From Novosphingobium sp. B 225 (lineage in GTDB: Bacteria; Pseudomonadota; Alphaproteobacteria; Sphingomonadales; Sphingomonadaceae), in NCBI RefSeq assembly GCF_002198665.1, contig NZ_MWLM01000029.1:1-64000 (forward strand): a stretch of DNA of 64,000 bases. Reading direction: 5' to 3'. The position numbers were made by a program, and so were the translations under genes. The notes beneath the pieces are model-generated. The model saw only the letters and a program-made list of their open reading frames with translations. It was not told the DNA's origin and made no database searches. Below are positions 32,964 through 42,336 of the stretch, one piece after another (the first letter of the stretch is position 1; every line of letters begins with the position of its first letter).

Positions 32964-34274
32964 TCAGTCTTTGGCCTTCAGCAGCACCCACGGCACCCGT
33001 TCGCCATCAAAGCGCAGGCGGGCGTTGCGCTGGAAGAACGGCGGCATATGATCGCCGACAATCAGAATGTCAGTCTTGGGCAAGGTCGGGTCCAGCGCCA
33101 TCCGGGTCAGCGCGTCCGACAGGTTGTGGTGGACCAGGAACAGGCGGCACAGCATCGGCGGGCCATCGGCCAGCGCTGCGCCGCCGAAGGTGCAGTTATC
33201 GGTCCCCAGCGCGGGATCAGCCAGCACCGGCAAGTGTGAATTGAGCGTGACCCAATATAGCAGTTGCGGCTGCTTCGCGCCGCGCAGGCGCTGGGCGAGC
33301 AGCGGCAGCACGCTGTTATCGCAGGCCCCCGGGAACACCCCGCCACATGGCTTCGCACCCTGGGCCAGCAGATCGTCTCCGAAGTTGACTTTGGCAAAGC
33401 CCAGCCTGGGCCACCAGGCGGTGCGGTCAAAAAAGCCGCCATCGAACCCGTGCAGCGCCTCGGCCCGGTAACCTGCACGGGCATAGCGTTCGGGCAGGCA
33501 ATCGAGCTGGCCAAAATCGACCGAGTGGTAATCGCCCCAGATCCCGCACAGTTCGCGCAGCTCGCCGCTGGTGGTGGACCCGTGATAGGGCACCGCGCCG
33601 CGCGTCACGTCATAGCGGCTGCGCCACTCGGGGCGGTTCCAGTCTGTCTCGAACAAGGCCTTCTCGCCCGGATTGAGCGGCACGCCCAGCGCTTCGACCA
33701 GCACAATAATCAGGTGGCGGCGTTGCGCCCCCGGCGCTTCCAGCCCGGCGGCACGAACCGCCGAATTGAACGGCGCGCCGGCCTTGGGCAGGCCGACATA
33801 GGAACCCGCGGTGCGCGCGGTCGCCATATTGTCCACATTGGTCAGCGCAAACACCGCCAGCAAAGCCAGCGCCCAGCCGCGCAGCCCGCTTGGGCCCGGC
33901 GCGCGCGGAGCAAGCCACCAGCTGAGCGCCATCGCCAGCGCCACCACGCCCCCACCGAGCAGATATTCCGGCGAGCGCAGCGGGCGCACTTCGCGCAGGA
34001 ACGGCAGCAGCAGTTCGTAATTGTAGAGCGTGATGTTGAACACCGCCCCGACATAGACCGTGGCCACGGCCAGTGGCAGCAACAGCAGCACCGCGCGCCG
34101 GACGGCCAACCAGGGCAACTGCGAGGCCAGCAGCGCGAACAGTCCGAAACCCATGACATAGCGGCCCAGTGGCGGTCCGCCGATCGGCCACATCAGGATT
34201 ACCGGCAGCAGTGGCAAGACCAGCCAGGTCAGCGCCCAGCGCCAGGGAAATCCATGCAGAACCGGAATTTTCAA
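32964..34274 (-). CDS. membrane sulfatase/phosphotransferase-fold protein
   Basis: 436 residues. Four to five N-terminal membrane segments (to about residue 150) are followed by a periplasmic alkaline phosphatase-superfamily domain: HLIIVLVEALG, a GSTTSGELREL segment where the Thr/Ser nucleophile lies, TLNSHLPV, and ILIVGDHMPPF with metal-binding Asp-His. It resembles phosphoethanolamine or glycerophosphate transferases such as EptA/OpgB, acting on lipids or glycans. The start appears to be TTG at 34274. Convergent with atpC. Confidence 0.78.
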   Translation of the reverse strand: MKIPVLHGFPWRWALTWLVLPLLPVILMWPIGGPPLGRYVMGFGLFALLASQLPWLAVRRAVLLLLPLAVATVYVGAVFNITLYNYELLLPFLREVRPLRSPEYLLGGGVVALAMALSWWLAPRAPGPSGLRGWALALLAVFALTNVDNMATARTAGSYVGLPKAGAPFNSAVRAAGLEAPGAQRRHLIIVLVEALGVPLNPGEKALFETDWNRPEWRSRYDVTRGAVPYHGSTTSGELRELCGIWGDYHSVDFGQLDCLPERYARAGYRAEALHGFDGGFFDRTAWWPRLGFAKVNFGDDLLAQGAKPCGGVFPGACDNSVLPLLAQRLRGAKQPQLLYWVTLNSHLPVLADPALGTDNCTFGGAALADGPPMLCRLFLVHHNLSDALTRMALDPTLPKTDILIVGDHMPPFFQRNARLRFDGERVPWVLLKAKD

Positions 34275-34424
34275 CGCGCCGCGCCCTTTGCAAATGCCGA
34301 GCTTGGCCTAGCCCAGCATGGTTAATGGCGGGTTACCTGCGGCGGCGATCAGCGGTGGAAGCAGAGCCAGCATTCCGCCACTGACGCCGGGCCTCAACCT
34401 CCTCCGCATCGCGCCAACGCGCCA

Positions 34425-35417
34425 TCAGTCCGTCCCTGCCACATCGCGCACCCGGCCCGCGTGCCACAGGTACAGCCCCGCCCCGATGATGATCGCGGCC
34501 CCGGCCAGGGTCATCGCATCGGGATGATTCTCGAACATCAGCCAGCCGAACAAGGTCGCCACCAGCAGCTGGATATAGGTCATCGGCGCGACGGTGGCCG
34601 CCCCGGCCTTGGTCGTGCCCATATAGATCAGCCAATGCGCGCAGCTGGCCGAACAGGCCACCAGCGCGCAGCGGGCAATCACGCTCCAGTGCGGCAGGTG
34701 GACGGCAAACCGCTCGATCCCGCTGAAATGCAGCGCGGTGGTCGCGAGGATCAGCATCACCGAGGCCAGCGCGGCGACATAGAACTGCATCGCCAGGACC
34801 GATCCCTTGCCCGCGACAAAGCGGTTGCCGATCATCAGCACGCTCATCCCCAGAGCGGACAGCAGGGGCAGCAAGGCCGCCCAGCCGACCACCGCAAAAT
34901 TGGGCCGCAACACCACCAGCACCCCGGCAAAGGCCACGACCGAGGCCACCAGCGTCTCGCGCCGGGCGGGCTCTCCCAGCAGCAGCGCGGCGAGCAGCGC
35001 AGTCAGCATCGGGCTGGTAAAGGTAATCGCGGTGGCCGTGGCCAGCGGCATCACGAACACCGCGGAAAAGAACCCGATCGTCGCCATCGCCACCGCCCCG
35101 CCGCGCAGCAGCTGGACCCGCGGAGCCGGCATGCGGAAAGCTGCGGGGCCTTCATGCCGCCACAGCAGCACGCCCAGCCCCAGCGCCCCGATGATATAGC
35201 GCGTCATCGCAATCGCGGTGGGCGCCCATTCCCCGGTCATGGTCTTGACCACGGCATCGCCGCAGCTCAGCACGGCGAACCCCGCCATGGCATAGAACAG
35301 TCCGGTGGTTTCAGTGCGGCGCAAGGACTGGTTTCCAAGGTAACGATCCGGCCTCCTATCGCCCGGCAGTGGCCAGCGCCAGAGCAAGCTGAAGTTTACC
35401 GACTGTTTACGGTTCAT
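34425..35417 (-). CDS. EamA/DMT family transporter
   Basis: About 300-330 residues, ten membrane segments in two EamA repeats (LFYAMAGFAVLSCGDAVVK ... ITFTSPMLTALLAALLLGE; MSVLMIGNRF ... APMTYIQLLVATLFGWLMFE). It exports or imports small metabolites. The start is unsettled: ATG at 35417 gives 330 residues; TTG at 35324 gives 299, the more usual length, but an AGGAGG at about 35350 fits neither well. The much longer ORF to 36410 is antisense to the GT2 gene and was discarded. Divergent from GT2. Confidence 0.82.
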   Translation of the reverse strand: MNRKQSVNFSLLWRWPLPGDRRPDRYLGNQSLRRTETTGLFYAMAGFAVLSCGDAVVKTMTGEWAPTAIAMTRYIIGALGLGVLLWRHEGPAAFRMPAPRVQLLRGGAVAMATIGFFSAVFVMPLATATAITFTSPMLTALLAALLLGEPARRETLVASVVAFAGVLVVLRPNFAVVGWAALLPLLSALGMSVLMIGNRFVAGKGSVLAMQFYVAALASVMLILATTALHFSGIERFAVHLPHWSVIARCALVACSASCAHWLIYMGTTKAGAATVAPMTYIQLLVATLFGWLMFENHPDAMTLAGAAIIIGAGLYLWHAGRVRDVAGTD

Positions 35418-35471
35418 CCTTAACAAGATGTCACCGGATGCCTTGGGACGAGGCGGTCTGGCGGGGGTATC

Positions 35472-36476
35472 ATGACCAAGCTGATTATCCAGATCCCATG
35501 CTTTAACGAGGCAGAGAACCTGCCCGAGACACTGGTGGCCCTGCCCCGGCGGATCCCCGGCGTGGACGTGATCGAAGTGCTGGTGATCGACGATGGCAGC
35601 CACGATGGCACCGCCGAAGTCGCCCGCCGGTTTGGCGTGCAGCATGTGGTTCGCCACCGCCGCAACCGGGGGCTGGCCGCCGCGTTCCAGAGCGGGCTTG
35701 ATGCCGCATTGGCCGCCGGAGCCGACATCGTGGTCAACACCGATGCCGATGGCCAATACGAAGGCGCCGACATTGCCAAGCTGGTCGCCCCGATCGTCGC
35801 ACATGAGGCCGACATCGTGATCGGCGACCGCGGCGTGGCCGACAATGCCCATTTCGGCCCGTTCAAGCGCCTGCTGCAACGCATGGGCAGCTCGGTCGTG
35901 CGGCAGCTGTCGCGCACCGATGTGACCGATGCAGTCAGCGGGTTCCGCGCGATCAGCCGGGCAGCGGCGCAGCGGATCACGATCACCACCGAATTTTCCT
36001 ATACCACCGACATGCTGATCCAGGCCGGGCGCAAGCGCTTCAAGATCGTCAGCGTGCCGATCCGAACCCATGCCGCCGTGCGCCCTTCGCGGCTGTTCAA
36101 ATCGGTGCCGCAATTCATCTCGCGCCAGTTGATGACCATGGCGCGCGCCTATGCCACCTATAACCCGCTGCGCACTTTCATGCTGATCGGCGGAGCAATC
36201 GCCGCGCTGGGGCTGCTGCCGATCCTGCGGTTCCTGTATTTCTGGGCCAGCGGTGACGGCCAGGGCCATGTGCAATCGCTGGTACTGGGCGGATCGCTGC
36301 TGGTCCTGGGCGTGCTGACCGGACTGATGGGCGTGCTCGCCGATCTGATCGGAGCTAACCGCAAGCTGCTGGAAGCTACTTTGAAGCATGTCCGCCAGCT
36401 GGAAGAACAAGTCGCGCTACTGCGCAGCGAGAGCGAGGCTCCGCCCCGCGCTGCCGCGCGGCAGGTTCGCCGATGA
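35472..36476 (+). CDS. GT2 family glycosyltransferase, dolichol-phosphate mannosyltransferase-like
   Basis: 334 residues. The GT-A domain (1-230) has IPCFNEAENL, VIDDGSHDGT and the metal-binding DADGQYEG motif. Two C-terminal membrane segments (about 235-300) are followed by a basic coiled tail. Such enzymes move a sugar to undecaprenyl phosphate or a similar lipid, which a GT39-type partner then uses. The next gene, overlapping by ATGA, is such a partner. Confidence 0.87.
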   Translation: MTKLIIQIPCFNEAENLPETLVALPRRIPGVDVIEVLVIDDGSHDGTAEVARRFGVQHVVRHRRNRGLAAAFQSGLDAALAAGADIVVNTDADGQYEGADIAKLVAPIVAHEADIVIGDRGVADNAHFGPFKRLLQRMGSSVVRQLSRTDVTDAVSGFRAISRAAAQRITITTEFSYTTDMLIQAGRKRFKIVSVPIRTHAAVRPSRLFKSVPQFISRQLMTMARAYATYNPLRTFMLIGGAIAALGLLPILRFLYFWASGDGQGHVQSLVLGGSLLVLGVLTGLMGVLADLIGANRKLLEATLKHVRQLEEQVALLRSESEAPPRAAARQVRR

Positions 36477-38125
36477 ACGCGGTGACCGGTCGCCTGCCAG
36501 GGCGAAACGCAGAGTTCTGGCCGATCGCGGGGCTGACCGCGGTTGCCATGCTGACGCTGTTCACGCTGTTCCGCCGATCGATCAACTGGGACGAGTACTG
36601 GTTCCTGAGCCAGGTCAACGAACTGGCCCAGCACCGCCTGACCCGTCCGTTGCAAACCATCCACACCCGTCTGTTCGCCTGGCTGACCCATGTGCCGGGC
36701 AATGACATCGACGCGCTGATCGCGGGGCGGTTGGGCATGTTCGCGTGCCTGATGGTGGTCGCCGCCGCCATCGTCGGCATCGCCACGCGCTTTGCCGGGC
36801 GCAATGCCGCGCTGTTCGCGGCGCTGGCCTATCTGTCGGGCGGCTATGTGTTCCAGCATGGCTACAGCTTCCGGGTCGATCCGCTGGCCACGGCCATGCT
36901 GATGTCGGCGCTGTGGGCCTTGCTGGCCCTGCGGCTCAGTGCGGTCCGGATCATCGGGATTGCCTTCCTGATCGGCCTTGCGGCCATGGTGACGATCAAG
37001 GTCGTGCTCTATGCCCCGGTGTTCGCCGGGGTGATGTGGCTGCGCTGGAACGAGGCCGGACGCAGCCGCGACGAAGCCTTGCGGATCATCGGCACGGGCC
37101 TGGCGGCTGCCGCATGGTTCGGCCTGATCTTCCTCTATCACCGCCATGACCTCGCCCAGGCCTATGAAGGCGCGGCCAGCAATGTGCTGCGCACTTCGGC
37201 GGGATATATGTTCCAGATGGTGCCCCGGTTCTATTGGCCCATGGTGCTCAAGGCGGCGACCACCGCCCCGGTGCTGACCCTGATGATTCTGGCCTTCCCG
37301 TTCGTGCTGCGCCGCCATGCGGGTTCGGCGGCTGAAAAGGTCGCGCTGGCGGGGTTCTTTGCGCCGCTGGCAACCTTGCTGTTCTATCACAACACCGCCG
37401 CCTATTATTACACCTTCATGCTGGCCCCGGTGTCCGTCGCGGTGGCGGTGGTCGTGCCTTATGCCTTGCACCGGTTCCGCGCGCCCGCGCTGGCCGGGGT
37501 GCTGGCGGTCAACCCGCTGGCGGTCTGGGTGGCCGAACCGCAGCCCTCCCTGCCCGCCCAGCGCACCATCGCCGTAGCCGCCAAGCAGTTGTTCCCGCAG
37601 CCGATCGGCTACTTCGACAAGATGGCCATGCTGCCATCGCTGGCCAAGCACAACATGTTCATGACGAAGTGGGGCATCGACCTGTACCGCACGCATGAAG
37701 TGCCCGGCCTGGCCGAGACCATGGCGCGCGAGGCCGTTCCGCTGGTGGTGGAGAACAACGAGATCTTCACCCAGGCCCTGCGCGGCATCGACAACCAATA
37801 CCGGGTCTACCGCGATGAGGACATCGCTGTGCTGCGACAGAATTATGTCCATTTCTGGGGGCCGTTCTGGCTGGCGGGGCGCGACGTGCCGGCCGGGGTA
37901 GAGCCCGTCCGCTTCGATCTGGCAGTGCCCGGCACCTATACCGTCCAGCAGGCGCCCCTGGTGCTTGACGGGGTGGAGCATCAGCCCGGCGCGGTAGTAG
38001 CGCTGGCGCGCGGCAGCCATGTGATTGGCGGTGGGCGCAAGGCCGAAGCACGGTTGATCTGGGGTAACAATCTGCGGGCGCCCAGTTACGCGGCGCCGAC
38101 CGGCGACCTGTTTATCGACTTCTGA
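36473..38125 (+). CDS. GT39-like membrane glycosyltransferase
   Basis: 550 residues with about ten membrane segments. The first periplasmic loop holds INWDEYWFL (near 37-45), whose acidic pair is typical of the catalytic site in PMT/ArnT-type lipid-linked sugar transferases. Later loops contain SFRVDPLATA. The C-terminal ~150 residues form a soluble beta-rich domain of unknown role. It probably uses the lipid-linked sugar made by the upstream GT2. Acceptor unknown. Confidence 0.8.
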   Translation: MNAVTGRLPGRNAEFWPIAGLTAVAMLTLFTLFRRSINWDEYWFLSQVNELAQHRLTRPLQTIHTRLFAWLTHVPGNDIDALIAGRLGMFACLMVVAAAIVGIATRFAGRNAALFAALAYLSGGYVFQHGYSFRVDPLATAMLMSALWALLALRLSAVRIIGIAFLIGLAAMVTIKVVLYAPVFAGVMWLRWNEAGRSRDEALRIIGTGLAAAAWFGLIFLYHRHDLAQAYEGAASNVLRTSAGYMFQMVPRFYWPMVLKAATTAPVLTLMILAFPFVLRRHAGSAAEKVALAGFFAPLATLLFYHNTAAYYYTFMLAPVSVAVAVVVPYALHRFRAPALAGVLAVNPLAVWVAEPQPSLPAQRTIAVAAKQLFPQPIGYFDKMAMLPSLAKHNMFMTKWGIDLYRTHEVPGLAETMAREAVPLVVENNEIFTQALRGIDNQYRVYRDEDIAVLRQNYVHFWGPFWLAGRDVPAGVEPVRFDLAVPGTYTVQQAPLVLDGVEHQPGAVVALARGSHVIGGGRKAEARLIWGNNLRAPSYAAPTGDLFIDF

Positions 38126-38963
38126 GCGACTTCGCGCCGCGCATTGTAGCGGCGAGGCCATAGCCAAGGTCACCCAGCACCGACGCAATCCGCAGCGCCA
38201 GCACTGCACCCAGCAAAGCGGCAGCAGGCTGGTTCGGACCGGCCAGCGCCAGCAAGGCCGCTTCGCGCACACCCAGCCCGCCGGGTGCGACCGGAACGAC
38301 AAAGCCCGCCAGCCACGCCAGCAGGAACAGCGCCCCGAACTGCGGCAGCGATGCGCTGGCCGGTAGCAGTACGGCTCCCACCACCATGGCGGCCATGGCA
38401 AAGGCTGAGAATGCTCCGATCTGGCAGGCGAGCGCCCGCAGCAACGGACGGCGCGCCCCCCAACACAACGCAGTCAGCGCCGCGAGCCCGGCACCGGCGG
38501 CCAGCGGCGCCCGCGTGCCGATCAGGCAGGCGGCGGCCACGGTCATGCTCGATGCGAGATGCAGCCCCACTTCAGTCAGGCTGGCCTTGGCCAGTTGCCC
38601 GTGCGCCAGACCGGCCTCGGCCCCGCCGAACTGGCGGCTGACATACTGAAAGACCGAACCCGGCAGGTACTTCATCAGTACCCCCCGGCCATAGATTGCT
38701 CCGGCCACGCGCCGATCCAGCTGCTGCTGCGGATCGGCCAGCACTTGCCAGCCGCGCGCCAGCAAGTGATCCGCGCCTGCGAACAGCAACGGTGCAATCG
38801 CCATGGCCCCGGCCAGCGGCCAGCTCGCCTGATCGGCAAGCTGTCCCGGTTCAAGCCGCCACAGCCGCTCGCCAATGAATCCAATGCTGCCCGCAACCAC
38901 AGCCGCACCGCCCCACCGCGCCAGTGCGCGCCGGACCGGCCCGGCCTGCTGCGGTTCAGGCAC
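38112..38963 (-). CDS. lysylphosphatidylglycerol synthase-like transmembrane protein (YbhN/UPF0104 type)
   Basis: 283 residues, about eight membrane segments. GVLMKYLPGSVFQYVSRQ and the VVPVAPGGLGVREA loop are hallmarks of the LPG_synthase_TM family. In this short form only the membrane (flippase-like) part is present, with no aminoacyl-transfer domain. It may flip a lipid-linked intermediate for the neighbouring glycosyl-transfer genes. GTG at 38963 overlaps the methyltransferase stop by 8 bp. The longer ORF is antisense-like upstream. Overlaps the GT39 gene by 14 bp tail to tail. Confidence 0.82.
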   Translation of the reverse strand: MPEPQQAGPVRRALARWGGAAVVAGSIGFIGERLWRLEPGQLADQASWPLAGAMAIAPLLFAGADHLLARGWQVLADPQQQLDRRVAGAIYGRGVLMKYLPGSVFQYVSRQFGGAEAGLAHGQLAKASLTEVGLHLASSMTVAAACLIGTRAPLAAGAGLAALTALCWGARRPLLRALACQIGAFSAFAMAAMVVGAVLLPASASLPQFGALFLLAWLAGFVVPVAPGGLGVREAALLALAGPNQPAAALLGAVLALRIASVLGDLGYGLAATMRGAKSLRSR

Positions 38964-39600
38964 GGAGGATGCTGGAATAGTCAGGATAGGGCACGCAGTA
39001 AGAACGGCCATGGAACTGACGTTCCTTGAGCCCGCACTGCGCAATACCCGCGCGGTAGCGGTTGCGTCCGGAATCGTCGAACAGCACGATCCCGCCCGGT
39101 TTGAGGTGCGGCAAGGCATGGGTCAGGCAATCGATCCGGCGGCGGCCATCGACCACGATCAGGTCAAACAGCCCGCCCGCCCTGGCAATCGCGCCAACAT
39201 AGTCTTCCCCGGCAAGTTCACGCTGCCACAGCTGGACATTGGTAAACTCGGCCACCAGCGGGCTCAGCAGGCGGTGCCAGTCGGCATGGTGTTCCACGCT
39301 GATCACTTCACCTGCACGCCGGGCCAACCAGGCCGTGCTGGCGCCCGAGCCATATTCGAACACCCGCGCGCCGGGGCGGGCGGCCAGGAATTCAGCCACC
39401 TCGCGGGTGGCTTCGACATGCCACCACGGGCAGTCAAGCCGGATCATCCGCTGCGGTTGGTGGATCGCCAGCAGCGAAGCCGCCCAGCGGCGCCAGCCAT
39501 AAGCATCCTCATCACGCGCCCGCGCGACAAACCGGTCGAGCGGGGGCAGCGCAGCAAGTGCTTGCGCGGACGAAGAATAAAGCCGTTTGGCAGCGTACAT
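38956..39600 (-). CDS. class I SAM-dependent methyltransferase
   Basis: 214 residues. The SAM motif I is VFEYGSGAST, followed by ISVEHHADWH (motif II acidic end) and FDLIVVDGRRR (motif IV). GGIVLFDDSGRNRY follows. Substrate unknown; FkbM/TylF-like sugar or lipid methyltransferases share this pattern. It is co-transcribed with the LPG-synthase-like gene and faces the GT2/GT39 pair, so a role in a cell-surface glycolipid is inferred. Confidence 0.8.
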   Translation of the reverse strand: MYAAKRLYSSSAQALAALPPLDRFVARARDEDAYGWRRWAASLLAIHQPQRMIRLDCPWWHVEATREVAEFLAARPGARVFEYGSGASTAWLARRAGEVISVEHHADWHRLLSPLVAEFTNVQLWQRELAGEDYVGAIARAGGLFDLIVVDGRRRIDCLTHALPHLKPGGIVLFDDSGRNRYRAGIAQCGLKERQFHGRSYCVPYPDYSSILRA

Positions 39601-39851
39601 GGCGGGTTCCCCTGCTTGTTTCCGGTCCGGTCTATCCAGTCCACTGTTAAGATTGTGCTAACGATAAGTGGCAAGAATTCATGCGCAAAGCGGGCCGCAT
39701 TGTCTGGCTTGGCCTACCCGCCAGACCCGCTCGAAAGGTCAATCCGGCGGCATTAGGAAATCTTAAAAGTTTCCGGCTTATTCACCATCCGGATAAGGCA
39801 TCGGGTAGCCATACCCCTGCCAGAAAAGAACCAGTCCGAGGGTAGACCGCG

Positions 39852-41375
39852 ATGAGTGCATTTGGCCGACGCAACGGAGTAGGTGGCATGGCGCCAGGCG
39901 CGCGGCCGCAGTTCGGCGTTGCACGCCCGATGAAGGGCGGCGTTGATGCAGCCAAGTCGGGCGGGGACCAGTTCCCGCCGCTCCCCGGTGAAGAGGCCCC
40001 TGCTCCCCTGCCCCCGGTCGGTGGCGGCGGCGAAGCGCTGAAGGCCGATGCGATGACCCGTCTGCAAGACCGGGTCAACGGCATTGCCGAAGCCAATTAC
40101 GAAGCCCAGGGCTTTGAAGCCTCGGTTCACAAGATCAAGGAACAGGTGCTCCCGCGCCTGCTCGAACGGGTCGATCCCGAAGCCGCGGCGACCCTGACCA
40201 AGGATGAACTGAGCGAAGAATTCCGCCCGATCATCATGGAAGTGCTGGCCGAGCTCAAGGTCACGCTTAACCGGCGCGAACAGTTCGCGCTGGAAAAAGT
40301 GCTGATCGACGAGCTGCTGGGCTTTGGTCCGCTGGAAGAACTGCTCAACGATCCCGACGTGTCGGACATCATGGTCAACGGGCCGGAACAGACCTACATC
40401 GAAAAGAAGGGACGTCTGACGATTGCCCCGATCCGGTTCCGCGATGAAGCCCACTTGTTCCAGATCGCCCAGCGCATCGTCAACCAGGTCGGCCGCCGCG
40501 TCGACCAGACCACCCCGTTGTGCGACGCCCGTCTGAAGGACGGCAGCCGCGTCAACGTGATCGTGCCCCCGCTGTCGCTGCGCGGCACCGCGATCTCGAT
40601 TCGTAAGTTTTCCGAAAAGCCGATCACGATCGACATGCTCAAGGACTTCGGTTCGATGAGCGACAAGATGGCCACCGCGCTGAAAATCGCCGGCGCCTGC
40701 CGCTTCAACATCGTCATCTCGGGCGGTACCGGTTCGGGCAAGACCACCATGCTCAACGCCCTGTCGAAGATGATCGATCCGGGCGAACGCGTGCTGACGA
40801 TCGAAGACGCCGCCGAACTTCGCCTGCAGCAGCCGCACTGGCTGCCGCTGGAAACCCGCCCGCCGAACCTGGAAGGGCAAGGTGCGATCACCATCGGCGA
40901 TCTCGTCAAGAACGCCCTGCGTATGCGGCCTGACCGGATCATCCTGGGCGAAATCCGCGGCGCGGAGTGCTTTGACCTGCTCGCCGCGATGAACACCGGT
41001 CACGATGGCTCGATGTGCACGCTCCACGCCAACAACCCGCGTGAGTGCCTGGGCCGTATGGAAAACATGATCCTGATGGGCGACATCAAGATCCCCAAGG
41101 AAGCCATTTCGCGCCAGATCGCCGAATCGGTCGACCTGATCGTGCAGGTCAAGCGTCTGCGCGACGGTTCGCGCCGCACCACCGAAATCACCGAGGTGAT
41201 CGGGATGGAAGGCGATGTGATCGTCACCCAGTCGCTGTTCAAGTTCGAGTATCTCGACGAAACCGACGACGGCAAGATCATCGGCGAATTCCGCCCTTCG
41301 GGCCTGCGTCCCTACACCCTGGAAAAGGCCCGCCAGTTCGGGTTCGACCAGGCGTTCCTGGAAGCCTGCCTGTAA
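39852..41375 (+). CDS. cpaF: CpaF/TadA-type secretion ATPase
   Basis: 507 residues. After a ~70-residue Gly/Pro-rich leader come the N-terminal domain, VSDIMVNGPEQTYIEKKG, Walker A GGTGSGKTT (near 290-298), the Asp box, and Walker B region RMRPDRIILGEIRG with the His box TLHANN. It powers Tad/Flp pilus assembly. No other tad/cpa gene flanks it here: upstream is a methyltransferase, downstream a gene-poor stretch. A weak hairpin (41407-41422) follows the stop. Confidence 0.9.
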   Translation: MSAFGRRNGVGGMAPGARPQFGVARPMKGGVDAAKSGGDQFPPLPGEEAPAPLPPVGGGGEALKADAMTRLQDRVNGIAEANYEAQGFEASVHKIKEQVLPRLLERVDPEAAATLTKDELSEEFRPIIMEVLAELKVTLNRREQFALEKVLIDELLGFGPLEELLNDPDVSDIMVNGPEQTYIEKKGRLTIAPIRFRDEAHLFQIAQRIVNQVGRRVDQTTPLCDARLKDGSRVNVIVPPLSLRGTAISIRKFSEKPITIDMLKDFGSMSDKMATALKIAGACRFNIVISGGTGSGKTTMLNALSKMIDPGERVLTIEDAAELRLQQPHWLPLETRPPNLEGQGAITIGDLVKNALRMRPDRIILGEIRGAECFDLLAAMNTGHDGSMCTLHANNPRECLGRMENMILMGDIKIPKEAISRQIAESVDLIVQVKRLRDGSRRTTEITEVIGMEGDVIVTQSLFKFEYLDETDDGKIIGEFRPSGLRPYTLEKARQFGFDQAFLEACL

Positions 41376-41928
41376 GCTGTCCGACCACACTTCCGGCGTC
41401 TGGTAGACACCCAAAGGGGTGTGAATTCGTGTGACTTTCCGGGCGGTCCGGGCGGCCATGACCGCTGCCCTTGGCAGGTCTCCAAACACGACGTAACGAT
41501 CTGATTCAGAGCGATTATCAGTCTCGCAAGCGAACCGCTGCACGGCCAACCCTCGCCCGTCCACATGGCCTGTCTCGCGCGCGGAATGTGTGAACTTGCA
41601 CTTTGCTGCAACTGTTCCCGGCCCAGCCCCGCGCAGGGTTGCCACTGGATGAAATTGCAGGACTGAACAATGCGGCCTCATCCCGCAGGTTAGGTCATAT
41701 TTTTGCAATGTAGGAAAGCCGATTTGAAGGCAGGGTTGGGATTCATGTGGGTTCGCACGAAAGCACGAAGCCACGAAGCTATGTTGGGCGGCTCTGCGAG
41801 CGTTCGATTGACGGCGTGAATGGCCGGAATGTTTGGGGGGAGCGGTCGTTAAGTCGTGAGGTTCACCTGCCCAGATTCAACTTGCCTCCCGCATGACGTC
41901 GATACAATTTGCATCCCTTGCTCAACAT
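41376..41928. other. gene-poor stretch with CACGAAG repeat
   Basis: About 550 bp without a convincing ORF on either strand. A small hairpin (ACACCC-AAAG-GGGTGT, 41407-41422) lies just after cpaF and may help termination. At 41752-41778 three near-tandem CACGAAG units (8-10 bp period) occur, resembling the half of a dispersed repeat; I see no inverted partner nearby. AT content is above the window average. It could hold an sRNA or decayed gene, but nothing specific is visible. Confidence 0.55.
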
Positions 41929-42237
41929 CTAGTCCGAAATGCAGGCGACTATCCCGGTAGCAATGCCGTTTTCGATAACGGCATAGCAAGCTCCGGAAGG
42001 CCGTGGCCAACATTTGGCTTCGGGCTTGACTGAAGTCGAGGTGACTTGCTCTCGGAGGCATTCGTGGCCGCCGCAGTCAGCGGCCCCGCGACAAACTTTG
42101 GCGGGTTCAGGTTTGATCGCAAAATCCGCATTGGGCGAGGGTTTCACGCCGCACGCGCCAATCGCAACAATGGTGGAGCCCGCAAAGAGTGCTGCCAAGA
42201 TCTTGGGCAATCGACAAGTCGAACGCTTCCTAATCAT
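41929..42237 (-). CDS. small cysteine-rich lipoprotein, hypothetical
   Basis: 102 residues. The signal peptide IRKRSTCRLPKILAALFAG ends in a lipobox-like IGAC (Cys29). The mature part holds six more cysteines (VCRGAADCGGHECL, KCWPRPSGACYA, VACISD), suggesting a disulfide-rich periplasmic domain. ATG at 42237 was preferred because the longer start adds only five residues. Codon use is AT-richer than in neighbours, as for the lipoprotein at 4906. No family recognised. Confidence 0.6.
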   Translation of the reverse strand: MIRKRSTCRLPKILAALFAGSTIVAIGACGVKPSPNADFAIKPEPAKVCRGAADCGGHECLREQVTSTSVKPEAKCWPRPSGACYAVIENGIATGIVACISD

Positions 42238-42336
42238 AGCGGTGAGATGCACTTCTCAGGCCGTGTCCGCAATGTTGTCGTATCCGGACAGTCCGGTTCA
42301 ACCAAAATCGACGTCAGAACAGACCCGACCAGCCCC

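Noticed and set aside
35418..36410. 330-residue extension of the DMT transporter
   Set aside because: Runs antisense to the GT2 gene and has no membrane or domain pattern of its own.
36158..38401. 747-residue minus-strand ORF opposite the GT39-like gene
   Set aside because: Antisense shadow; only its far end overlaps the true LPG-synthase-like gene, in another frame.
39753..41774. 673-residue minus-strand ORF opposite cpaF
   Set aside because: Antisense shadow of cpaF; no recognisable motif.
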